Positions 1 through 11,127 of a stretch of 64,000 bases of DNA are shown piece after piece. Under the pieces are notes generated by a model. It was given only the letters and a program-made list of their open reading frames with translations, ran no database searches and had not been told where the DNA came from. A program made the translations under genes and the position numbers. This stretch comes from Arachis hypogaea (Eukaryota; Streptophyta; Magnoliopsida; Fabales; Fabaceae), in contig NC_092040.1 of assembly GCF_003086295.3 (NCBI RefSeq), positions 1,116,001-1,180,000 on the forward strand. Reading direction: 5' to 3'. How positions within the stretch are numbered: position 1 is the stretch's first letter; each line of letters opens with the position of its first letter.

Positions 1-157
1 TCATCAATTTTTTTTGGGGTAGCTGATACACAAATATCTTATTGACCAAGAGCCCAAACTTGTGTGTGTGTGGAAGTCTATAATTTTTTTTTGATGGTTT
101 GCATTGCTGAAACCCTGTTTGTATTATTGGACATTAGTGAAAATTGGAAGGTCCATC

Positions 158-889
158 TAGGGGTGCACAGACCCAGCCCGGTCCGAAGTCCCGGCCCAGT
201 CCCAAACACTTTAGGAACTAATTTGGAGTGATTTCATCGGGTTTAGGGTCGGGTACGGGTCTCAAAAATAGACCCGTCGTTATTTCGGGTCGGGTCCGGG
301 CTATAGCTCGGGTCACCCGAAGTCGACCCGGTGGCCCGGTCATCATACACAATTAATATTTTGTGTTATTAGTGATGGATCATGACTATTCTTACGTGGA
401 ATTTAAGTATTATAAACCTTAATATTTTGTGTTATTAGTCATTATAAGACTATAAGTTAATGTTTTATGTTTAGAATGCATAAGATTTTAGACTAATACA
501 TAAGATTGTGTTATTTGTATTGATTTAAATATTTGGTATTATTAGACAATATTAGTATTGATTGTGGTTATGCTTTAATATTGATTGTGGTTATGCTTTA
601 ATTTTGAAGAATGATTGGTTCTTGTTATATTTTTCTAAGTGAATTTTACCATGTTAACTAATGGTTGGAGCCTTGGAAATTTGGATATTTTTACATGCTA
701 GTTTACAAGAAGATATCAACGTAATGTAATGTTAACGGCCCGGTTTTCACCCGGTATAATTGTGGCCCGAAAGTGTATTGGTTTCATCGAGTCTAGGACC
801 GAGTTCGGGTCTAGTAAATAGATCCGGTATATATTTCGAATCGGGTCTGGATCACATCAAACCCGGCTTCACCCGGCATGTGCACCCTA
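158..889. mobile_element. hAT-type non-autonomous element, copy 1
   Basis: The element starts TAGGGGTGCACA and ends with a near-perfect inverted copy, TGTGCACCCTA. An exact 8 bp direct repeat, GGTCCATC, sits on both sides (150-157 and 890-897). Short TA-G-rich inverted ends with an 8 bp target duplication are the hallmark of the hAT superfamily. The ends are GC-rich with repeated 'cccggtc/gggtcggg' motifs; the centre is AT-rich and has no transposase. A 24 bp unit (attgattgtggttatgcttt...) is tandemly duplicated at about 553-602. It is a relative of the element at 3057-3659, with which it shares internal sequence. Confidence 0.85.
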
Positions 890-897
890 GGTCCATC

Positions 898-3048
898 ATT
901 CTCATAATATTTCTCTTCTTTACGCACTACTTTTAGGTTCATTAGTAATTTAGCATATCCACAAAAATTGTACATAAATACATTAAATCAATAAATTGTC
1001 AATGAATCTAAAAACTAGAAAAGTTAAATATTTTAAGAAATTAATTAATAAGTGTTCTAAAACCACTTGTTAAGGGTATCAATATAATAAGTCTGTAATA
1101 AAAAATAAATATTTTAGAATTTCAATATATTTATTGTGTATTTAATAAAAATAACCTTAAAATGATATGAATGGATTTTTATATTATATTTTAACTTTAG
1201 GGTTAATTGTGTTATATTTATTATTTTGTGTTATATATTTTAAAACTTTTTTGCAATTAATATTTACTGATATTCACAAAGATCTGTCATCTCCCAAAAA
1301 ACTGATAAATAAGCATCTATGACGAAAATAAACAAACAATGAAAAGCATTCTATTATATATATTATGGAAGGCATTCTTTTTTTTTTCAACTATTACAAG
1401 AATTGAATAAAAATTTTGACAAAATCATATGTTTAGAACTTTCGGTGGGTATATGCATATTTTCTAAAAGTTTAAATATTGTGATTGTAAAATATTTCTT
1501 TTCCTTTTAATTCAAACAAATTCTTGAAAATCAATGAATTTTAAGAAATTCAATAATTTTTCTTTTCAATTTTAAGTTGAAAGGTTAAAAAATAAAAATT
1601 GAAGCATAGAAATTCAATAATTATCTTATCTTGTAAAGTCAATCGAAATGGGAGAGTGCAAAAATGGAACAAAGGAGATGAACCTTATCCTAGAAGTGTT
1701 TACTATCCAATGTCCTCTCCTTTTTTTAAGATTCATTTTCAACCATTTTGTCTGTATTCTCCAATCTCCATGCAATGCAAAACCATTTTCGCACGAAAAC
1801 CACAGCAAGCACTCTTACCATACCATTTGCCCATTCCGTTGACGGGAGATTTTACAATAATAACGACGTGATGAGTCTTGGAATTTTCTTCCCTATTTTA
1901 ATGTCCCTACCAATTATTTCTTAGGAGGAGGACTTGAATCTTTTATATATGGCGAATCCATGATTGTAAATTAAAGATATAATATCAAAATTTACTTCCT
2001 AACTAATAGGAAGAAACAAAAGTGTTGTCACCCAAAAAGAAATATGGATATGATTTAATTGTTATATTATATATTTATAATTCGTAGTGAGTAGCTGTAT
2101 TTGAGAGCATGACTCTTTTATTATTTTAGAAAATAACTCAACATGATAACCCTAGATCAAACAAGCAAATAAGTTTTTCACCTAATATGAATCCATTTTT
2201 AAATTTTATTCTTTTTAGAGTTAATGCTAAAGCGAATTTTTTAGATTAATCACGTACACTCAAATAATTAAATTTTTGAGAAAAAAAATCATATATTAAT
2301 CTGTCAATTTTTTTTTATCAAGTGATTTATCATATTGTTAAAGATTAACGTAGATATTTTTATCAATTTTGAAATAATAATTAGTATAATTCAAATATTA
2401 AAAAATATTTTTATACATGCTCTCAACTTCAAATATCACTTTCTAACTTAACTTACCTTTTCACTATTGTTGTTTACTTGTTTAGATATTCTACTTTCTG
2501 ATAGCAACTTTGTCTTGCTTCCTCCTTTGCGTAATACATACCCGATTGTTCATTCCATTTAATTAGCTCTTCTAACACAAATTGATTCATGATTTTAATT
2601 GCAGAGTAGTATGGCATTCTTGTTAAACCCGCCACAACAGGAACCATTAGCACACACTTTCACATTGCATTGATCAATGCTACATCTACATGAAAGTATT
2701 TCACCACATCAGTTTCACTTCACTACTTTTCAATACTCCATCACGTGATCTTTTTCTACGTGGCGTAATATTTAGAGTTTGGACTCCATCACACCATTTC
2801 ACAAACCGCCCGTGATTCAATTTTCTTGCGCCTCCCTCCCACAGAAAAGTCTACGCTCCTTTAGAACTTTCCATAATTAACTTGTATTCAACTCCATAAT
2901 AGTGTTTATCTTAAGTATACATTTAAAATTAACAATTAAATACATTAAAAATTATATAGAATAAAATAAAATAATCATTTTGATAAATATTTTTTTATAT
3001 ACATATAACATTTTTACTATAATAATATTACATTGTCAAATTAAATTG
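898..3048. other. AT-rich intergenic DNA, no gene seen
   Basis: Between the two hAT-type elements I see only AT-rich DNA with poly-A/T runs. Short open frames around 1600-1870 overlap in several phases and both strands, have no recognisable domain and no splice context, and I treat them as chance. Confidence 0.6.
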
Positions 3049-3056
3049 GCTTTGGT

Positions 3057-3659
3057 TAGGGGTGTGCATGGTCCGGCCCGACTCGAAGACTTGACTCGAT
3101 TTCGAACACTCTAAGAAATAATTTTGTGTGATTTTACCGAGTTTAGGACTGGATAAGGGTCTAAAAAATAGATCCGGTCATTATTCTGTAAACGTTAATA
3201 TTTGGTGTTATTAGTTATTATAAGACTATGAGTTAATATTTTATATTTAAAATGTATAAGATTTTAGACTAATTAATGTATAATATTGTATTATTTATAT
3301 TGATTTAAATATTTGGTGTTATTAGACAATATTAATATTCATTATAGTTATGCTTTAATTTTAGAGAAGAGTTGGTTCTTGTTATATTTTTCTAAGTGAA
3401 TTTTACCATGTCAAATAATGGTTGGAGTCTTAAAAATTTGGATGTTTTCACATGCTAGCTTATAAGAAAATATTAATATAATGTAATATTAACAGTCTAA
3501 TTTTCACCCAATTTTTACTCGATATAATCGTGGTCCAAAAATGTATAAATTTTATAGAATTTAAGATCGAATTTGAGTCTAATAAATAAATCTGATATAT
3601 ATTTCAAACCGAATCTAAGTTACATCAAACCTAATTTTTCTCGAACCATACACACCTCA
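3057..3659. mobile_element. hAT-type non-autonomous element, copy 2 (degenerate)
   Basis: It begins TAGGGGTGTGCATGG and ends CATACACACCTCA, a decayed inverted end. The flanks are GCTTTGGT (3049-3056) and GCTTTAGT (3660-3667), an 8 bp target duplication with one mismatch. The interior matches copy 1 (158-889) through the 'ttagtnattataagactat.agttaatatttta' and 'aatggttggag.ctt' blocks but has many C-to-T and G-to-A type differences and deletions, so it is the older of the two. No coding capacity. Confidence 0.75.
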
Positions 3660-3858
3660 GCTTTAGTATTTCCTTCAAAATACGATAAAGCAAATCAAAT
3701 AAAGTATCATGCTTATTAATCTTAGAGGACACATTTGATTTGTTATAAGAAAACTTTATGTAAAATAATACTAAAATCTCCTCGTAATTTTTTTTTTCAC
3801 ACAATAATTAGAAAACAAGAAATAAATTAGCTGAAAAAGCCTGCTATTTTGGGGGGTA

Positions 3859-3882
3859 CACGTGTGACCACAAAAACGTGTC
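3859..3882 (+). promoter_or_regulatory. G-box/ABRE pair upstream of TPR gene
   Basis: A palindromic ACACGTGT core (CACGTG at 3859-3864) is followed 11 bp later by ACGTGTC (3876-3882). Both match abscisic-acid response element cores bound by bZIP factors. They lie about 230-250 bp before the ATG of the TPR gene at 4108. That they act on this gene is inference from position. Confidence 0.45.
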
Positions 3883-4107
3883 ATAATCTAGTAGAATCAG
3901 GGGGTCAACCCTTTCAGCGGTGCTAAACTGCTAATGGTTCAGATGCAATACAATCATACACTATAAGGTTAAATACCCGTTTTGCCCCTCCATTAAATCC
4001 CCTTAATAAAGGGGGTCCTTTGAACTCTTCTAGTAGGTGGGGGTGATCGCCTCTTATCTTACACACAATACCAAAAAATCAAACACTCGAAACTTCTCAT
4101 AAGAGTT

Positions 4108-5053
4108 ATGAGAGCTTCTCTCATAAGAACCGGATCCGTGCCGGTCCTGAATCCGGTCCGGAACTGTTCGCCTCGCCTCGCTCTCCCGCGCCAAGCGTCC
4201 TTCTCCGGTGACAACAGCCGTGTTCAGTCGCCGAGCCTCTCGATACATTTAGACTCCGACGGCCGTAGAGACCTTCCGCCAAACGGAATCCGCCGAGTGA
4301 TGTCGGAGTCATCGATTCGGTCCGCGAGCGAAGGATTCGGCGCTATCCAGGATCTGAAACGAAGAGGAACGCGCCCTTTCCCGGTGATCGTGCGAGAGGA
4401 CGAAGATGAAGAATTCGGTGGCGGATCCGGCTACGGCGGCGGCGATAGAAGAATCTCGACCGTGACCGGAGGAAACGGCGGCGATAGGATGAAGATTGGC
4501 GCATACTACGAGGAAATGCTGAAGTCAAACCCTACGGACGCTCTTTTGCTTAGAAACTACGGGAAATTCCTGCACGAGGTGATTGAAAAATGAAAACTCA
4601 AATTCTAATGCACTCGTTTAATGAATCCTTTCACCTAAAAAGGTGTAAGAGGAAAATTTCATGGATCTGATGATGGATGATGAAATTGCAGGTTGAGAAA
4701 GACACGGCGAAAGCGGAGGAATATTACGGAAGAGCGATCCTCGCTAATCCCGGCGACGGCGAACTTCTTTCTCTGTACGGAACGCTGATTTGGGAGACGC
4801 AGCGAGATGAAGAGAGAGCCAAATCTTACTTTGACCAGGCCGTTTACGCTGCTCCTGATGATTGGTACTTCCTCCATCTTTTCTTAATAATAATAATAAT
4901 AATAAATCACATAGTAAAGTAATTAGTAATTACAACAATAATTGATATTTTTTTATGTGCAGCACGGTGCTGGGATCCTATGCGCACTTCATGTGGGAAG
5001 CAGAGGAAGAAGAGGAGGAGGAGGAGGAAGTTAATGGCTGTGTTTTAAAGTGA
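4108..5053 (+). CDS. TPR-repeat protein, three exons
   Basis: Exons 4108-4578, 4692-4864 and 4963-5053, all with GT-AG introns (114 and 98 bp), give a 244-residue protein. Residues 1-127 are a low-complexity, Ser/Arg/Gly-rich N-terminus. From about residue 128 to 230 there are about three TPR-like helical hairpins (YYEEMLKSNPTDALLLRNYG; AEEYYGRAILANPGDGELLS; AKSYFDQAVYAAPDD). The protein then has a YAHFMWEAE segment and a run of nine Glu before a short tail. This layout matches the small plant TPR-like superfamily (Arabidopsis At4g32340/At1g80130 type, from memory), whose members are not functionally well defined. The GC-rich coding exons stand out from the AT-rich surroundings. The start is the first ATG in the GC-rich open stretch. 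A 3' untranslated region probably runs to about 5340. Confidence 0.85.
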
Positions 5054-5339
5054 TTTTTGGTATTTAGAGGTTGTAGAGAGTGCTATATTTTCTATAAATG
5101 GCATTTGAATCTGAAAGTTACAGAATAAGGATCGTTGTTGTTTGATATGTCTAACCGGAAATAGCTCCAAGTTATAGAATATCAGAGACTGAAAAGTAAA
5201 TGGCTGCCTCTGTCCCTTCACCCTTCTCCTCCGTTCTCGCCACTTCCGGAGACTGTAACATTCTAATATAACTTTGTAGATCCCGCTTAAATTATGTATG
5301 ATAGATATTATTGGGATAGACATGGACTTGTAAAATTTT

Positions 5340-6676
5340 GTTAATGCAATTAATAATAGTGCTAATCGTTTTTACCCAGCATCCTTAGCCTTGTTTTATT
5401 AGGCATTATCTTTCCATATCTACATAATCAATAGTAACGCAGATCTTTTATCTTCTTCTGAGATAATTTTTAGCTAAATCTTAGATTAGTTGTGGACTCT
5501 ACGTTTATAGTACTCGTTTACTATGTAGCTTTAGATCTGGAAATTAGTATAAAATGGATACTGAATAAATTAGTTGTTAAACTCATCCACTATTAGGCCA
5601 TTACTACTCTTCTAAAACAAACAGAGAGAGGTACCTTAACCTTTTTGTACCAAAATTGGTTTTGAGTTTCTTAATCCGTTGTTACTTTTCAAGTTGCTTA
5701 ACTTTATTCACTCCTCCTTTTAAGTTTTAATATTAAGATTAAAGCTCAATTCGTCAATATTAATCAGTTCCCCGACTAAACTATAGTCTCCAAAAGTATA
5801 TTTAGATTTAGATTAGTGTTAAGCAGCTTATCTCACCGACAGACTGATAGAGACAACCACATGCCGGCTAATTAAAATTAGCACAATCCAATCAGGTATT
5901 ATCTTTTTGTTAATTGCACTGTAAGCAATCTCATCACAACTATAGATCACGCTCACTTTCACTGTTCCATTAGAAAAATATCTTAAGTGGGTTTATGAAT
6001 TAGAGTGAACTCTTGTTCTACAAACAAACAAAGTATTGTTGTTCAATCCTTCAATTGGATTTGCAACATGTCATTTCATGTGGGGAAGAGGAATATCATA
6101 ATCTACTTAATGTAATGGACGACAACGCACCTGGTTTTCTTTTTTACTTTATATGATTAACAATTTGAACAAATAATTGAAGGAAAAAAAACAAAAAAAA
6201 AACATATGCTTCAATGTGATCTACTTCTATTGATTAAACTAAGATCTTATTTTGTTTTTTGTTTTATAATGTGATAATATCACACCTGCTTCAGCGAATG
6301 AGAAGACAAATTTATGGAGGCCACAGAAAAGGAAAAATGTCAAAAATATCAATTTTGATTACATGCAAATATGCAATCATTTAGCTCCCATTTATGATCC
6401 CTACTGGAGGATGAAAGCTACCTTCTTTTACATGCTAGATACATTAAAAGCACCATCGCTCTCCGGTTGAATGAAACTCTTAATTTTTTATAACACGAAC
6501 AATGAATATTGATGTAATCAACTCATTAGTCATTACAAGTTTGTTTAAATATTGTCGAAAATATATAAAAATAAAAGAAAAATAAAAAATGACGGAATAG
6601 TATATAAATTATGTAGGCTATTTTTTTTTTCCCGATTGTTGGGTTACAAACTCGACCCAAAAAGAAAAGAAAAGAC
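5340..6676. other. Intergenic, no gene seen
   Basis: AT-rich sequence with poly-A stretches (about 6181-6202). No conserved protein frame, RNA gene or bounded transposon was recognised. Confidence 0.6.
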
Positions 6677-7306
6677 ACAAAACAAATCCTACATCTCAGT
6701 TATATTTTTTTTGGTATTGCCATCAAGAATAATGATCAAGAATAGGATAATACTACTAATATAAAAATGTCAAATATAAAAAAATTACACCTAATACAAA
6801 GACTAACACCAAATTAAAAAAAAAGGTTCTCCAACTAAATACTAGAGGTACAATAACTCTTGCTATGTTGTCTTTACCTTTTATTGCAATATTCTGCCTC
6901 CGACAGACCACATCCCTATACTCAATGTCACATTTGCACACAAAAATCATTTTAGTGATCACACAGCTTCTCATTAGCACTACAAGACTTTTCTATTCTT
7001 ATTATTATTGATCATGAAATTTTTTTTAATTGTTGATGAATTTGAACTCCTCCTATAAAACATATTGAACCTTAATATTATTGAAATTTTGCAGAAAATT
7101 TTTCAATTTATTTTTTTCAAAATTCAACCCTCAATAGTTATCACCTTGTCTTTTGATCCAGCATCTCACCAAGATTGCTTCATTGATTTTGAAGACCACC
7201 GTTCTAAAACTACACTATACTCCTCCAGCAAGAATTGAATGGAAGTTTCAATGCACTCTATCAAAACATTAACTCTAGAATATGCATTCAAAAATTCCCG
7301 TAAAAG
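6677..7306. repeat. Dispersed direct repeat, copy A (~630 bp)
   Basis: This block is repeated in the same orientation about 1.41 kb downstream (8082-8720). Shared landmarks are acaaaacaaatcctacat near the left edge, cagcttctcattagca in the middle and ctcctccagcaagaattg near the right edge. The copies differ at many positions. Paired direct repeats with a 0.8 kb spacer could be LTRs of a decayed element or a local duplication. I found no clear TG...CA ends or primer-binding site. Confidence 0.6.
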
Positions 7307-8081
7307 TTTATAAAATTATGTCTTTTTTTTAGGACGCCGCAAACTAAAAATATGCACTTTGATTTTTGAACAAGTCATATTAACATACCACTCATCACAT
7401 CAAACATGCATGAACTTTGTAATGTCTTAATCTAGTTGTTTAATGCTCTTGTTTACTCAATTTTGATACACAGCTGGCCTAATTGTACCACAATTTCATT
7501 ATAAAGGACAATTATTTTTTTTTCTGAACTACTGTTTGTTGATTCCTCTCTTAAGTCGTACTCTTGGTATTGATTTGAAGATGTTTTTCGATGATCAAAT
7601 TCTAATTTATATTTCTAATACTTATCAAATTTGAATTAGCCACAGCAAAAATTCAGAGCAAGAAGCAAGAAGGAGGCAGAGAGGATTGTCCAATTTATTA
7701 AACTCGTCATTTTTTTTCCTTCAATTGGATTGTCGGATAATATTCGATAAAATCCAACAAAATCCGGTTTACAGATTAGGTCACCAAATTCACCTGATTA
7801 TTATCTGGTTGGAGGTATGTAGGATAATTGTCCTTGTGTGATGTTTTAATTGCAAAATGATTAACCGGATTAAGGATAGAGGCTTATGGTTGCAACTTCT
7901 TTTGGATTAGGCAACATTGTGAGTCGTAATGCTATTTCGACAACCTTACTAGTGTTTAAAGGTTGGAGTGATTTCGAAAAAGTAAATTATTTAGTTTGTG
8001 TTTTTTAATTTTTGTTTTATTCCAGTGTTTGATATTTTTGTTATTTTCACTGTTCCTCTAAAATTTGAAGAAAGAAAAAAT

Positions 8082-8720
8082 ACAAAACAAATCCTACATT
8101 TCAGTCATATTTCTTTTAATATTGCTATCAAGGATAATGATTAAGAATAAGACATAACTACTAATATAAAAATATCCAAAATAAAAAAAAATCACACCTA
8201 AAACAAAGTCTTTAACATTAAATTAAAAAGAAAGTTCTCCCACTAAATATTAGGGTTATAATAACTCTTGTTAAGTTGTCTTTATTTTTTATTATATTAT
8301 TCCGTCTCCAGCACTGTATATAAGGCCTCATTTTTGTAATGGTTGCTAAAGTTGCACACGTATATCATTTTGGTAATCATGCAGCTTCTCATTAGCATCA
8401 CAAGACTTTACTACTCTTGTTTTGTTTATTAATTATTTTTTTTCAATTATTGATAAATTTAAACTCTTTGTGTGAAGCATATTGAATCTTGATATTATTG
8501 AAACTTTGCAAAAAAAAAATTCACTTTATTTTTTTTAAACTCAAACTCCAATAATTATTATCTTGCCTTTTGGCCCATCTTACCAAGACTGCGTCACTGA
8601 TTTTAAATACCATTTACTCTAGAGCTGCACTGTACTCCTCCAGCAAGAATTGGACGGATGTTTTAATGCACTCTTCCAAAACATTGACTCTAAAATCTGT
8701 ATTTAAAAACTCACATAAAA
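8082..8720. repeat. Dispersed direct repeat, copy B
   Basis: Second copy of the repeat at 6677-7306, same orientation, diverged by scattered substitutions and small indels. Its right-hand continuation appears to be interrupted by the Pack-MULE that starts at about 8771. The open frame at 8570-8827 straddles that junction and is not a gene. Confidence 0.6.
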
Positions 8721-8770
8721 ACACAACAATATTCTCAGCATTCACACCAGAAGTCATATACACTTATATT

Positions 8771-10393
8771 GAGTTAAATCTCAAAGTGGTCCCTCAACTT
8801 GCAATTGAGCCTCACGGTTGTCCCTAAACTTGCAATTGCCTCAATATTGTCCTTGAATTCAACAAAGGTGACTCATGGTCGTCCCTAAAGTATTTTTCGG
8901 AGAATATTCCTTAACGGCGTGATGACGTGTACTTAGAGACACCACGGTGGATAGGTAACGGCTATATGACGTGGTTATTATCGTTATTTGACTCAATTTA
9001 GTCCCTGAAGTGGTTTATAACCCTAGTTCCCAATTTGAGTTCCATCTCTGTCCACCATTAGAAGTCACTCTCTTTCTTTTTTTTCTGCTCTCCTTCTTCT
9101 TCTCCACTACATCTCCTTCTTCTTCTTCCACTATTAGAAGACACTACTTTGTCATCTTCTATTTTCTTCCTCCTCCTCCTTTTTCACCTCTCTTCTCTCA
9201 CTTTCTCTGTAAGTGCTGTAAACCCTAAACCCTTTTCTTCTTTTTCCATTTTCTAATTCCTCAAAATTTTGCAATTTTATTCATGTATCGCCCAAACTTC
9301 CTAGTTCACTTGGAACCCTGCCTTTGTTTCTGACCTTGCAGCTCTTCTTATCAACTGGGTCGTTCTGAGGAAGCTGAAGCTCTCGTCTTTAAGGCCACTT
9401 CCAAGCTTGAATCTCAAAACAGAGAGCTTGCTCTTTTCTACTGTAAATTGCTTGAGTCACACTCCAAGCAAGGCTCATAGAAAGGTTTTGGTGTTGTTTA
9501 TTGTTACATGAACTAGCTTTTTTGTAATTCTTCCTCTGTTTACATAAAACCCAGGGCTTTTGAGTAGATAGTTAGTGGTTTGTGTGCAATGGATAGGTTT
9601 CGTGAAGCCAAGGATTTGGTTGAGGATTTGAGAGGTAATGGTGGAGAAATTGACGCTTCAGCTTTTGAGTTGAAGTCCATTATATATGGTTATAGGAGGC
9701 TGGGATTGTTCCATGATTTGCAGAGAGTTGTGGATCAATAAGTGAGGTGACTTTGAGATTGACACTGTTGGCACTGATATGGTTCTTTCAACTTTTGGCA
9801 CTCATGGTGAGCACATTGAAATGATTTCCTAGCTAAAGAAGATGATTACCTTAGGCATCTCATTCAACTCCTCAATCGACAATGGCAACTCATTCAGGAG
9901 GTAATCAACAGCGGAAATGAGTTTCGGACTTAAGAAGTTACTGGATTATTGTGTGATTTTGGAGGAGGTAATGGTGTGGGATTCATCGGAGGTTAAATTA
10001 AATTTGCATGGATGTCATTTGGGTTCATCCTATTTGATTATGCTGCTTTGGTTGAAGGAGATGTGGCGGAGAAGAAGAAGAATAGAGAAGAAGAAAGAGA
10101 GTGACTTCTAATGTTGGATACAGATAGAGCTCAAATTGGAGACTAAGGTTATAAACTACTTTAGGGACTAAATTGAGTCAATAACGATAACAGCCACGTT
10201 ATATAGCTGTTACCTATCCACCGTGGCGTCTCTTAGTACACGTCATCACGCCGTTAAAAAATATTTTTCAGAAAATATTTTAGAGACGACCGTGAGTCAC
10301 ATTTATTAAATTCAGGGACAATATTAAAGTCATTGTAAGTTTAGAAATGACCGTAAAACTCAATTGCAAATTTAGGACATTTTAAAATTAATA
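8771..10393. mobile_element. Pack-MULE with ~345 bp terminal inverted repeats
   Basis: The sequence at 8771-9119 reappears inverted at 10054-10393. Matching blocks include tgcaattgagnnt, taacggcgtgatgacgtgta, ccacggtggataggtaac and attagaagtcactctctttc. Long inverted repeats of this size are typical of Mutator-like elements. I could not find a clean 9 bp target duplication, so the outer boundaries are uncertain by a few bases. The 0.93 kb interior has no transposase. It carries a gene fragment with a leader, an apparent intron and PPR-like coding sequence (separate entry), which defines a Pack-MULE. It is inserted next to, or within, repeat copy B. Confidence 0.8.
9209..9850 (+). pseudogene. 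Captured PPR gene fragment inside Pack-MULE
   Basis: A donor-like GTAAGT at 9209-9214 and an acceptor-like TTGCAG ending at 9341 bound a probable captured intron. It contains the telo-box-like AAACCCTAAACCC at 9220-9232. From 9343 a frame reads YQLGRSEEAEALVFKATSKL and continues to a stop at 9478-9480. A second segment (about 9568-9741) reads SGLCAMDRFREAKDLVEDLR followed by a helix-turn-helix PPR-like stretch ending LGLFHDLQRVVDQ and a stop. After that the homology continues in a shifted frame (EIDTVGTDMVLSTFG). The segments resemble a plant pentatricopeptide-repeat protein. The parent gene is not in this window. Stops and a frameshift rule out an intact product. Retained intron-like sequence implies capture from DNA, not from mRNA. 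Confidence 0.7.
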
Positions 10394-11127
10394 GGAGGAC
10401 CCTATATGCAAACTCACCAACACTTCAGATACACAATTACATTTTAATCACAACGAATACCCTTTTGTGCAGAAACATTGGTGATTGATCTCCTGCATTT
10501 GAATACCTCACTCATGTAAGTTTATTAAGTATCTTTTGAAGTGCCATAATTTTATAGTAAAAGAGTACTCTCTCCATGGTACATTCAAATTAAATTTTTA
10601 TTTAAATAGTTAAAAATTATATTTTGAATAATTTTTACTCGTTGATTATTTGTGAAGAATTAATTCTTAAATCTTCATGTTGTTTAAGAAGCTAACTAAA
10701 AAAAAAACTGAGAGTTTAGTAGTATGATTAGATCAGCGTCTGAAGTCTGAACTATTTGTTTTGAAAACAAACTTATAAGTTATAATAGTGACACAAAGTT
10801 AAATTGGAATCAAGAAAAAATTAAGCTGAACTTATTATTAGTTCACATATAATATAATCCATGACTTCTACTACAAATACATTTTTTGAGCTGGCTTTTC
10901 CTATTTGTGTATAAACTGTTAATAACTAATCAACCATTAAGAATTAATAATTCTGTAATAGTAGCCAGTAAACTAGTTGTTATTTTTTGTTTTATATTTT
11001 TATATATATATATTTTCTAAGACTAGTTTTTTACACCTTTCTCCTTGTTAAATCAGAGTCCAGTTCTAGGGTTTCTTTCTGCCACCCAAACCCGAATTTC
11101 GACTCAGTGTATTCTCCAATTCAAACA
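10394..11127. other. Upstream region of RRM gene
   Basis: AT-rich DNA with no recognisable gene. The last 80-100 bp, from about 11030, become richer in C and T and probably contain the 5' leader of the RRM protein gene that starts at 11128. Confidence 0.5.

Noticed and set aside
1599..1871. Overlapping small open frames on both strands
   Set aside because: Three frames overlap in a 270 bp stretch, none with a domain, splice context or codon bias. Best explained as chance.
10987..11127. N-terminal extension of the RRM protein from an upstream ATG
   Set aside because: The 47 extra residues are a hydrophobic, AT-rich stretch; the ATG at 11128 starts the typical Lys-rich nucleolar protein.
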